From NCBI GenBank assembly GCA_019449595.1, contig JAGRPL010000004.1:620001-684000 (forward strand): a stretch of 64,000 nucleotides of DNA, in the 5' to 3' direction. The notes beneath the pieces are model-generated. The model was not told where the DNA came from and did not search any database. It saw nothing but the letters and a program-made list of their open reading frames with translations. Both the position numbers and the translations under genes were made by a program. This document shows, piece after piece, positions 55,437 to 63,183 of this stretch. The DNA is from Rhodoferax sp. GTDB taxonomy: Bacteria > Pseudomonadota > Gammaproteobacteria > Burkholderiales > Burkholderiaceae_C. Each line of letters starts with the position of its first letter. The stretch's first letter is position 1.

Positions 55437-55490
55437 GCTATTGGGGCGTGTCCGCTGCGCGGCAATTGGCGCGGGGGCTGTACTTACGGG
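55437..55490 (+). repeat. Degenerate long form of the short palindromic repeat
   Basis: GCTATTGGGGCGTGTCC, then GCTGCGC, then GCGGGGGCTGTACTT: same layout as the 27078 element but with poor palindrome arms. It lies between marR and tRNA-Gly. Confidence 0.4.
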
Positions 55491-55528
55491 GGAAGAAGAG
55501 AGGGGCTGGCGTGTCGCAGCCGGGGGAC

Positions 55529-55602
55529 TGGAGCGGGTGAAGGGAATCGAACCCTCGTATGAAGCTTGGGAAGCTGCCGTTCTACCATTGAACTACACCC
55601 GC
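55529..55602 (-). tRNA. tRNA-Gly (anticodon CCC)
   Basis: A 74-nt cloverleaf including encoded CCA. The acceptor stem is GCGGGTG/CACCCGC, the D-loop AGTTCAATGGTAGAAC, the anticodon loop TTCCCAA (anticodon CCC) and the T-arm GAGGGTTCGATTCCCTT. It resembles E. coli tRNA-Gly(CCC). The anticodon stem GCAGC/GCTTC has one C-U mismatch at the 28-42 pair; the other four pairs are normal. It reads GGG codons. Confidence 0.93.
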
Positions 55603-55664
55603 AGTGCTGCGCAGACGGCGCTAGTTTACATCGCCCGGCGCGGGCTTTGCCGCGTCGGGCGCGT

Positions 55665-57227
55665 TCAGGACATGCGAAAGACCGAGATGGCCTGCACCAG
55701 CCCGGCGGCCTGCACCCGCAGGGATTCGGCCGCGGCCGCGCTTTCTTCCACCAGGGCGGCATTTTGCTGGGTGCTTTTGTCCATGTCGGAAACCGCCTGG
55801 TTGACGCCCTGGATGCCATCGGCCTGTTCGGCCGTGGCGCGGGAAATTTCGGCGACCATGGTGTTGACCTGCTCGATGGACGCCACGATGCGACGCATGG
55901 TTTCGCCCGCCGCTTGCACCTTGCTGGTGCCTGACTCGACCTGCTCGATCGAGGTGCTGATCAGGCCCCGGATTTCCTTGGCGGCCTCGGCGCTGCGTCC
56001 GGCCAGGCTGCGCACCTCGCCAGCCACCACTGCAAAACCACGCCCTTGCTCACCGGCACGGGCTGCTTCGACGGCGGCGTTGAGTGCCAGGATGTTGGTC
56101 TGGAAGGCGATGCCGTCAATGGTGCCAATGATGTCGCCAATGCGCTTGGCCTGCGCGCTGATGCCATCCATGGTCTTGACGACTTCGGCCACGTCGTCGC
56201 CGCCCTGTTGCGCCACGCGGGAGGCGTCGGCAGCCAGGCGATTGGCCTGCACGGCGGTTTCGGCGTTGAGCTTGATGGTGTGGGTCAGGTCGTTGACCGA
56301 GGACGAGGTGGCCTGCAGCGCCGAAGCCGTCTGCTCGGTGCGCGCAGCCAGGTCGTTGTTGCCTATGGAGATTTCGCTGGCAGCGGTGTCGATCTGGTCG
56401 GCGTTGCGGCGGATGTTGTCGATCATGCCGCTCAGGCGCTTGGCAACGTCATCCAGGGCCTGCAGGACCTGACCGGTGGCGTCGCCACCGGCGGCAATGT
56501 TGTGGTGCTTGAGGTTGCCGTCTGCAACTTCCCGGGCAATGGAGACGGCTTCGCCCAGCGGCTGGACAATCAGGCGGTTGCAGTACCAGGTGACTGCGGC
56601 GGACAGCACCAGGGCGAGGGTTGCCAGCACCAGGGTGCCAGTGTTGATGAACGCGACGGTCTTGCCGACTTCCGCTGCGGCGGCGGTGCCACTCGCCATT
56701 TCAGAGTCCACCACGGTGGTCATCTGTTTGCGCAACTCGGCGTAGGCGGCTTCCGACACCGTCATCATGGTCGCGGCGGTGGACAGGCTGGCGCTCTTCA
56801 TGTCCAGGGTATCCAGCGCGCTGCGCTCGAACTTCTTGAATGCCTCTTCGGTTGCCAGCAACTGCGCCACGGTTTGCGGGTTCTGGTCGCCAGCGGCTTT
56901 CTTCTGCTCCTGCAGTGAAGCGCCCAAGGCCTTGAATTCTTCGCCAATCCGCTTGTCCAGTGCGGCGATGATTTCGGGCTTGAGGCCTGCGCCTTCGTAG
57001 GCCAGGCTCTGCATCACCATGCCATTGAGCTGCACGGCCCGTTCCTTGAGCGAACCGGCGGCCGCCATCTTGGGCAGGTTGGTCTGGCTGATTTCTTCCA
57101 GTGCGGCGCTGGCCTGTCGGTTGCCAATGTAGCTTTGCAAGGCCAGGGCCAGCAGAAAGATCATGACAAGAAGCGGTGCCAGGGTGATCTTGACGGAGAC
57201 TGGCAGGCGGCGAATGAGCTGATGCAT
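55665..57227 (-). CDS. Methyl-accepting chemotaxis protein
   Basis: A 520-aa receptor. Membrane helix 1 is at about 10-30 (ITLAPLLVMIFLLALALQSYIG). A helical periplasmic sensor of about 145 residues follows, then membrane helix 2 (TGTLVLATLALVLSAAVTWYCN), HAMP and the signalling domain with the standard tip [19 protein letters not shown]. It lacks a C-terminal CheR-binding pentapeptide. The single-Cache periplasmic protein gene lies directly upstream and could be its ligand-binding partner. The start at 57227 was chosen as the ATG before helix 1. Confidence 0.95.
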   Translation of the reverse strand: MHQLIRRLPVSVKITLAPLLVMIFLLALALQSYIGNRQASAALEEISQTNLPKMAAAGSLKERAVQLNGMVMQSLAYEGAGLKPEIIAALDKRIGEEFKALGASLQEQKKAAGDQNPQTVAQLLATEEAFKKFERSALDTLDMKSASLSTAATMMTVSEAAYAELRKQMTTVVDSEMASGTAAAAEVGKTVAFINTGTLVLATLALVLSAAVTWYCNRLIVQPLGEAVSIAREVADGNLKHHNIAAGGDATGQVLQALDDVAKRLSGMIDNIRRNADQIDTAASEISIGNNDLAARTEQTASALQATSSSVNDLTHTIKLNAETAVQANRLAADASRVAQQGGDDVAEVVKTMDGISAQAKRIGDIIGTIDGIAFQTNILALNAAVEAARAGEQGRGFAVVAGEVRSLAGRSAEAAKEIRGLISTSIEQVESGTSKVQAAGETMRRIVASIEQVNTMVAEISRATAEQADGIQGVNQAVSDMDKSTQQNAALVEESAAAAESLRVQAAGLVQAISVFRMS

Positions 57228-57283
57228 GGGGTGTGCGGGGCAAGAGTCGGGTTGCGTAGGAACCCGGTTTTGGGGAGCGGAAC

Positions 57284-57311
57284 AAAAAAGGGCCAACCCA
57301 TGTTGGCCCTT
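57284..57311 (-). terminator. Intrinsic terminator after the Cache-protein gene
   Basis: On the minus strand AAGGGCCAAC pairs with GTTGGCCCTT around ATGG, followed by TTTTTT (57289-57284). Confidence 0.9.
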
Positions 57312-57335
57312 ATCCAATTGGCGGGTGCGTAGCCC

Positions 57336-57797
57336 TTAACGGTAGATGCCGACCGCCACGAAGCCGTCAAAATTGCCGGCCTTCAGCACGTAAGTGGTCT
57401 TGCCTTCCACTTTTTTCGTCTGGGGATGTGCCCAGTCGTAATCGATCCAGCCGGAGCCCTTGGTCTTGACGACCTCGATGGCTTCCTTCACGAACTGCTT
57501 GCCGTTCTGGTCTTTCATTTCCAGCAGGCTCTTGCCAACCAGCTTCTCATTGGCGCCGTGTGCCAGGACGTTGCCCTGGAAGTCCGCGACGTAGACGTAG
57601 ATGTCTTTCTTGGTCCAGTTGGCCTTGTCGCTGGTGAAGTCCTTGAACGCCTTTTCAGTACCGGCCGACTTGATGTAGGCGACCGCCTTTTCGGCCATGG
57701 CCTTGGCTTCGTCTTTGGTGCCGTGTTCCTGGGCCATGGCATTGACGGATACAAAACCAACCAGGGTGAAGGCGAGCAGGGCGCGCAGTAATTTCAT
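57336..57797 (-). CDS. Secreted single-Cache domain protein
   Basis: A 153-aa protein with a signal peptide (MKLLRALLAFTLVGFVSVNAMA). The mature protein is almost entirely one Cache domain (KDIYVYVADFQGNVLAHGANEKLVGKSLLEMKDQNG read in parts: VYVADFQGNVLAHGANEKL; GKSLLEMKDQNGKQFV; GKTTYVLKAGNFDGFVAVGIY). It lacks membrane helices, so it is a soluble periplasmic sensor protein. Preceded by a FliA-type promoter, which ties it to motility and chemotaxis. It probably binds a small carboxylate or similar ligand and presents it to the adjacent receptor; this is inferred from position. Confidence 0.88.
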   Translation of the reverse strand: MKLLRALLAFTLVGFVSVNAMAQEHGTKDEAKAMAEKAVAYIKSAGTEKAFKDFTSDKANWTKKDIYVYVADFQGNVLAHGANEKLVGKSLLEMKDQNGKQFVKEAIEVVKTKGSGWIDYDWAHPQTKKVEGKTTYVLKAGNFDGFVAVGIYR

Positions 57798-57876
57798 TGT
57801 CGAGTCTCCAACGGTGTTAAACAACAGGTGTGCGACGCACATCCATGCAGCAGTTCATGCACTGCCGCTTGTAAGT

Positions 57877-57904
57877 TTATCGGTAGTTTCGTAACCGAAC
57901 TTGA
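57877..57904 (-). promoter_or_regulatory. FliA (sigma-28) type promoter of the Cache-protein gene
   Basis: On the minus strand TCAAGTTC (57904-57897), 12 bp, ACCGATAA (57884-57877), close to the flagellar/chemotaxis consensus TAAAGTTT-N11-GCCGATAA. Confidence 0.65.
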
Positions 57905-57955
57905 TGACACGCAATTTAAAAACGCGCCAATCTAAGGGAAAACCCCTAGATATGC

Positions 57956-59539
57956 TCAGGCGGGGTGCCCGTTGAGCTGAAACACGCGAACCTCATCGGC
58001 CAGGCGTGCGGCCTGCGCCTTCAGGCTGTCTGCGGCGGCGCTGCTTTGCTCCACCAGGGCGGCATTCTGCAGCGTGACCTGGTCCATGCGCCCGACCGCT
58101 TCGCTGACCCGGCTGATGCCGCCGTATTGCTCGGTGGTTGCACTGTGGATTTCTCCGATCAGCGCGCTGACCTTTTGCACCTGCAGGACGATCTCCTGCA
58201 TGGAAGCGCCAGCGTCGTTCACCTGGCGGGCGCCGGCCTCCACCTTGCCGACGTTGTCGCCGATCAGCTTCTTGATTTCCTTGGCGGCGTCCGCTGAACG
58301 GTGGGCGAGTTGGCGAACCTCGCTGGCCACGACGGCAAAGCCGCGACCCTGCTCGCCCGCGCGGGCTGCTTCCACGGCGGCGTTGAGCGCCAGGATGTTG
58401 GTCTGGAAGGCAATGCCGTCAATCACGCCGGTGATGTCGTTGATGGTCTGGGACGAGGCGGCAATACCCTGCATGGTGGCCTCCACCTGGGCCACGGCGT
58501 TGCCGCCCGCCACGGCGCTCGTGCAGGCGCTGGAGGCCAGGCGGTTGGCTTCATCGGCGGTGTGGGCGTTGTGCCGGACCGTTTCTGCCAGCTGCTCCAT
58601 GAACACAACGGTCTGCTGCAGGTGGGTGGCTTGTTCCTCCGTGCGGTGGCTCAGATCGGCGTTCCCGCCCGCAATCTCTGCGGAGCCGGTCGCAATGCTC
58701 TCGCTGCTTTGGCGCACCGCGCCCACGATTTTGGCCAGGCGCTCGCGCATGGTTTCCATGGCAGCCATGACGCTGCCGGCCTGCACTGAAGCGGAGGATG
58801 CCTGCGTGCTCAGGTTGCCGTCTGCAATGGCCAGCGCGATGTGGGCCACCTCACCGGGTTCACCCCCCATCTGGCGCACGATGGAGCGCACGACGATGGC
58901 GGCAGCGCCGATGCCCGCCACCAGGGCGACAGCGCAGGCAATCACCAGCATCATCAGGGAAAGGCGGTAGGTTTCCGCGCCCTGCTGCGCGAGCTGCTTG
59001 GCAACGCCGGACTTGAAATCCCACTTCTGGTTGATGGCGACGGCGGCCGCCTTGGACAGGCGCTCGGACTTTCCGGTGAACAGCCGGCGGGCTTCCTCGA
59101 CCTTTTCCGGGTTGGCGAGCGCCTCGCGGGAAGCGGCCTTGAGCTTGTCCCAGTCGGCCATGGCCCGTCCGGTGGCGTCGATCACGTTCTGCCACAGCTC
59201 CCGGTCTTCATCGCCTGACAGCAGCTTCTCGTGCTCAGCCAGGGCGGCCTTGAGTTCGTCGCTGGCGGTTTGAATGCCCGCTTCGAGTTCCGTCATCTCG
59301 GCTTCGGAACTGGCCATGAGGTGCTGCGCCTGCAGCATGCGAATGGCCGCCATCCGTTCCTCCCATGAGCGCACGGCCTGCAAGGAGGGAGTCGTGTTGG
59401 CGGTGTAATAGTCCAGCGCGCCGTGAATCACGCTGATCTGCTTGGCCGCCATGCCGGCTACGCCCATCAGCAGGACCAGCAGCAGGCCAAAGGCCCATGC
59501 CAGCCGGGTGCTGAGTTTGAGTTTCGCCAGGTAATTCAT
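57956..59539 (-). CDS. Methyl-accepting chemotaxis protein
   Basis: A 527-aa receptor. Membrane helix 1 ([20 protein letters not shown]), then a helical periplasmic domain of about 155 residues (four-helix-bundle type), helix 2 ([25 protein letters not shown]), HAMP and signalling domain with the standard tip. It begins only 18 bp after the gabD stop in the same direction, so it is probably the last gene of the guanidino/polyamine operon and could sense one of its substrates or products. No C-terminal CheR-binding pentapeptide is seen. Confidence 0.95.
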   Translation of the reverse strand: MNYLAKLKLSTRLAWAFGLLLVLLMGVAGMAAKQISVIHGALDYYTANTTPSLQAVRSWEERMAAIRMLQAQHLMASSEAEMTELEAGIQTASDELKAALAEHEKLLSGDEDRELWQNVIDATGRAMADWDKLKAASREALANPEKVEEARRLFTGKSERLSKAAAVAINQKWDFKSGVAKQLAQQGAETYRLSLMMLVIACAVALVAGIGAAAIVVRSIVRQMGGEPGEVAHIALAIADGNLSTQASSASVQAGSVMAAMETMRERLAKIVGAVRQSSESIATGSAEIAGGNADLSHRTEEQATHLQQTVVFMEQLAETVRHNAHTADEANRLASSACTSAVAGGNAVAQVEATMQGIAASSQTINDITGVIDGIAFQTNILALNAAVEAARAGEQGRGFAVVASEVRQLAHRSADAAKEIKKLIGDNVGKVEAGARQVNDAGASMQEIVLQVQKVSALIGEIHSATTEQYGGISRVSEAVGRMDQVTLQNAALVEQSSAAADSLKAQAARLADEVRVFQLNGHPA

Positions 59540-59557
59540 GGGCCTTGCGTTCCAGCT

Positions 59558-61048
59558 TTACTTCAGGATGTCGCCAATGCAGAGGTACTTCACCTCCACA
59601 TAGTCGTCCATGCCGAAGTGGCTGCCTTCGCGGCCCAGGCCGGACTGCTTGACCCCGCCGAAGGGCACGTGCTCGGTGGCCAAAATGCCGACGTTGATGC
59701 CCACCATGCCGTACTCCAGCGCCTCGCCCACGCGGTAGATGCGCCCGATGTCGCGGCTGTAGAAGTAGCTGGCCAGGCCGAACTCGGTGTTGTTGGCGGC
59801 ATCAATGGCTTCCTGCTCGGTCTTGAACTTGAACACCGGGGCGAAGGGGCCAAAGGTTTCCTCGCGGGCGCACAGCATGTCGGGTGTAGCGTTGGCCACC
59901 ACGGTGGGCTCGAAGAACTGGCCCGCCAGGCGCTTGCCACCCACCAGAACCTTGCCGCCCTTGGCGACGGCGTCATCCACGTGGCGCTGCACCTTCTCCA
60001 GCGCGGCTTCCTCGATCAGCGGGCCCTGGTTCACACCGTCTTCAAAGCCATTGCCGACCTTGGCGGTGCGCACCTTCGCGGCGAACTTCTCGACGAACTG
60101 GTCGTACACGCCTTCCTGCACGTAGAAACGGTTGGAGCAGACGCAGGTCTGGCCGGCGTTGCGGTACTTGCTGGCAAAGGCCCCCTCCACAGCGCTGTCG
60201 ATGTCGGCATCGTCAAACACCAGGAAAGGCGCGTTGCCACCGAGCTCCAGTGCCAGTTTCTTGACGGTGGGAGCCGACTGGGCCATGAGAATGCGGCCCA
60301 CTTCGGTGGAGCCGGTAAAGCTCAGGTGGCGCACCACGTCGCTGGCGCAGATCACCTTGCCCACGGCAATGGAGTTGCTGCTGTCGGCGGTGATCATGTT
60401 GAGCACACCGGCAGGAATGCCGGCCCGGATGGCCAGCTCGGCGGCGGCCAGGGCCGTCAGCGGTGTCAGCTCGGCCGGCTTGATGATGACGGGGCAGCCA
60501 GCGGCCAGGGCCGGAGCCACCTTGCGGGTGATCATGGCCAGGGGGAAGTTCCAGGGCGTGATGGCCGCGCACACACCAATGGGCTGCTTCAGGACCATCA
60601 GGCGGCGGTTGTTGTCGAACTGCGGCAGGGTTTCGCCGTTGACGCGCTTGGCTTCTTCGGCAAACCACTCCACAAAGCTGGCGCCATAGGCTACTTCGCC
60701 CTTGGCCTCGGCAAACGGCTTGCCCTGCTCGGCCGTCATCAGGCGCCCTAGGTCTTCCTGGTTGGCCATCAGCAGATCGAACCACTTACGCAGGATGATG
60801 CTGCGCTCCTTGGCCGTCTTGGTGCGCCAGGCCGGCCAGGCGACGTTGGCCGCTGCGATGGCGGCCTCGGTCTCTGCCGGGCCCAGGTTGGCCACGTCGG
60901 CCAGCTTCTGGCCGGTGGCGGGGTCCAGCACGTCAAAACGGCTGGAGCCGGCGATCCATTGGCCGTTGATCAGGGCGTCGGTCTTGAGGAGGGTGGGGTC
61001 CTTGAGCAGGGCCAGGGGGCCAGTGGTTTTTTGCATGGATGAACTCAT
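59558..61048 (-). CDS. gabD: NAD(P)-dependent succinate-semialdehyde dehydrogenase
   Basis: A 496-aa aldehyde dehydrogenase. The catalytic Glu lies in LELGGNAPFLVFDDADID and the catalytic Cys in NAGQTCVCSNRFYVQEG. The glycine motif is FTGSTEVGRIL. Strong similarity to GabD, which converts succinate semialdehyde from GABA to succinate. It lies 24 bp downstream of the cupin gene and is part of the ABC transporter/ureohydrolase operon. The second Cys next to the catalytic one (TCVC) is typical of bacterial GabD. Confidence 0.95.
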   Translation of the reverse strand: MSSSMQKTTGPLALLKDPTLLKTDALINGQWIAGSSRFDVLDPATGQKLADVANLGPAETEAAIAAANVAWPAWRTKTAKERSIILRKWFDLLMANQEDLGRLMTAEQGKPFAEAKGEVAYGASFVEWFAEEAKRVNGETLPQFDNNRRLMVLKQPIGVCAAITPWNFPLAMITRKVAPALAAGCPVIIKPAELTPLTALAAAELAIRAGIPAGVLNMITADSSNSIAVGKVICASDVVRHLSFTGSTEVGRILMAQSAPTVKKLALELGGNAPFLVFDDADIDSAVEGAFASKYRNAGQTCVCSNRFYVQEGVYDQFVEKFAAKVRTAKVGNGFEDGVNQGPLIEEAALEKVQRHVDDAVAKGGKVLVGGKRLAGQFFEPTVVANATPDMLCAREETFGPFAPVFKFKTEQEAIDAANNTEFGLASYFYSRDIGRIYRVGEALEYGMVGINVGILATEHVPFGGVKQSGLGREGSHFGMDDYVEVKYLCIGDILK

Positions 61049-61072
61049 GGTGTGTAGTGGGCAGAACGGTAT

Positions 61073-61366
61073 TTAGCGAACTTCGACTTCGATGAAGACC
61101 ACTTCGTGGTCCGTTGGGTTGATGACATTGTGTTGCACGCCAATGCTACGTGCGTACGATTGGCCTGCAACCAGCGGTACCGTCTTGGGGCCTTCCGGGG
61201 TTTCCAGCTGCAGGGCGCCGTTGGTCTGGGGTACCACCACATAGTTGTGGCCGTGGGTGTGCCAGCCGGTCTCCGCGCCGGGGGCGAAACGCCATTCGGT
61301 CACGATGACGTGCTCATTGCTGACTTGCACGGTGGGAACGGCTTGGGGACGTGTGGACGGGGTCAT
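61073..61366 (-). CDS. Small cupin protein
   Basis: A 97-aa single cupin. Cupin motif 1 GWHTHGHNYVVVPQTNGAL (His, His) and motif 2 GVQHNVINPTDHEVVFIEVE (His). It is in the ureohydrolase-gabD operon with 22 and 24 bp gaps. A role in metal homeostasis or substrate handling in that pathway is inferred only from position. Confidence 0.85.
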   Translation of the reverse strand: MTPSTRPQAVPTVQVSNEHVIVTEWRFAPGAETGWHTHGHNYVVVPQTNGALQLETPEGPKTVPLVAGQSYARSIGVQHNVINPTDHEVVFIEVEVR

Positions 61367-61388
61367 GGGTATGAAGGGCAGGTCGGGT

Positions 61389-62339
61389 TCAGCGGTAGCG
61401 CACGCCGGGCAGCACGCACAGCATTTCAAACAGCAGGTTGGCACCCAGCAACGCGGTGTTGCCGGTGGCGTCATAGGGAGGCGAGACCTCCACCAGATCG
61501 GCGCCCACCAGGTTCAGGCCATGGCAGCCGCGGATGATCTCCAGCGCCTGGGGCACCGTCAGCCCACCGATTTCCGGGGTGCCGGTGCCGCCGGCAAAGG
61601 CCGGGTCGATGCCGTCGATGTCAAAGCTCAGGTAGCAGGGGGCTTGGCCAATGGATTCACGCACCTGCTCCATCAGCGGGGCGAGCGACTGGTACCAGAC
61701 CTCGTGGGCCTGCACCACGGTGAAGCCTTGCTGGCGTGGCCAATCGAAGTCCTCCGCGCTGTAACCGCTGCCGCGCAGGCCAATCTGCCAGACCTTGTCG
61801 GTCTGCAGCAGCCCTTCCTCCACGGCGCGGCGAAATGGCGTGCCATGTGCAATGCGCTCGCCAAACATGTCATCGTTGACATCGGCGTGGGCGTCCACAT
61901 GGATCAACGCCACCGGGCCGTGCCGGCGAGCCATGGCCCGCAGGATGGGGAGCACGATGGTGTGATCACCGCCCAGCGTCAGTGGCCTGCACCCGGCGTC
62001 CACCACGGGCTGGTAATGCCGCTCGATGATCTCGATCGATTTCTGCAGGTTGTAGGTGTTGATGGCCACATCACCCAGGTCGGCCACCTGCAGGGCATCG
62101 AACGGGGCGGCGCCAGTGGCCATGTTGTAGGGCCGGATCAGACTGGATTCGGCGCGGATCTGCCGGGGCCCAAAGCGTGCGCCCGAGCGGTTGCTGGTGC
62201 CAATGTCCAGCGGAACGCCAATGAAGGCAGCGTCCAGCCCCGTGGCCTCGCCCACCATGGGCAGGCGCATCATGCTGGCCCAGCCGCCGAATCGGGGCAT
62301 GGTGTTGCCCCCCATGGGCTGGTTGTAGGTCATGGGCAT
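61389..62339 (-). CDS. speB: Agmatinase/guanidinobutyrase family ureohydrolase
   Basis: A 316-aa arginase-fold Mn enzyme. Metal motifs are GGDHTIVLPIL, HVDAHADVNDD and FDIDGIDPAFAGGTGTPE. The family hydrolyses agmatine to putrescine or 4-guanidinobutyrate to GABA, with urea released. Because gabD, which handles GABA-derived succinate semialdehyde, is in the same operon, guanidinobutyrase (GbuA) is a strong alternative to SpeB. The start could be either of two adjacent Met codons (62339 or 62333). Confidence 0.92.
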   Translation of the reverse strand: MPMTYNQPMGGNTMPRFGGWASMMRLPMVGEATGLDAAFIGVPLDIGTSNRSGARFGPRQIRAESSLIRPYNMATGAAPFDALQVADLGDVAINTYNLQKSIEIIERHYQPVVDAGCRPLTLGGDHTIVLPILRAMARRHGPVALIHVDAHADVNDDMFGERIAHGTPFRRAVEEGLLQTDKVWQIGLRGSGYSAEDFDWPRQQGFTVVQAHEVWYQSLAPLMEQVRESIGQAPCYLSFDIDGIDPAFAGGTGTPEIGGLTVPQALEIIRGCHGLNLVGADLVEVSPPYDATGNTALLGANLLFEMLCVLPGVRYR

Positions 62340-62349
62340 AGGTGTGGTA

Positions 62350-63177
62350 TCAGATGGTGTTGGACTTGGCCCGCCCACGCAGCCACTCCAGCGCCATCAT
62401 GAGGGTGGCTGTGAAGAGGATGAGCAGGGTGGCCACGGCGGCGATGGCGGGGGAAATGTTCTCCCGGATGCCGGTGAACATCTGGCGCGGCAACGTGGCC
62501 TGCATGGGGCCCGCCAGGAACAGGGTCACCACCACCTCGTCAAACGAGGTGGCAAACGCAAACAGCGCACCCGAGATCACCCCCGGCGCAATGACCGGCA
62601 GGGTGATGCGAAAGAAGGTTTGGACCTGCCCGGCCCCCAGGCTCAGGCTGGCCTTGACCAGGTTCTGGTTGAAGCTCTGCAGGGTGGCCAGCACCGTGGT
62701 CACCACAAAGGGTGCCCCCAGGGCGGCATGGACCAGCACCAGGCCGGTATACGAGTCTGACAGCCCGATGCGCGCAAAGAACAGGTAGGTGCTGACCCCG
62801 ACCACCACGATGGGCACCACCATGGGGGCGATCAGCAGGCTGGTGATCAAGCCCTTGCCAAAGAACTGCACGCGCGCCAGCCCCACGGCGGCCAGGGTGC
62901 CCAGCGAAGTGGCGAGCAGCGTGGCCAGCGGGGCCACGATGAAGCTGTTGCGCGTGGCGCGGGCCCAGTCTTCCGAGGCAAAGATCTCCTGGTACCAGCG
63001 CAGGGACCAGCCCGGAATGGGGTACGACAGGAAGGACGAGTTGCTGAACGACAGCGGAATGATCACCAGGATCGGCAGCAGCAGGAACACCAGCACCGCG
63101 CCGCACAGCGTGCGCAAGCCGTACCAGCCGAGTTTGTCGGCCAGCGTGTAGTAGGCGGGAAAGGAGGACGGTTTCAT
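62350..63177 (-). CDS. ABC transporter permease, PotC type (spermidine/putrescine family)
   Basis: A 275-aa inner-membrane permease with about six helices. The EAA-like loop is KASLSLGAGQVQTFFRITLPVIAPG. It resembles PotC/PotI-type permeases and pairs with the permease gene 6 bp upstream. The substrate-binding protein and ATPase genes probably lie beyond the window end, upstream. Confidence 0.93.
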   Translation of the reverse strand: MKPSSFPAYYTLADKLGWYGLRTLCGAVLVFLLLPILVIIPLSFSNSSFLSYPIPGWSLRWYQEIFASEDWARATRNSFIVAPLATLLATSLGTLAAVGLARVQFFGKGLITSLLIAPMVVPIVVVGVSTYLFFARIGLSDSYTGLVLVHAALGAPFVVTTVLATLQSFNQNLVKASLSLGAGQVQTFFRITLPVIAPGVISGALFAFATSFDEVVVTLFLAGPMQATLPRQMFTGIRENISPAIAAVATLLILFTATLMMALEWLRGRAKSNTI

Positions 63178-63183
63178 GGTGGT

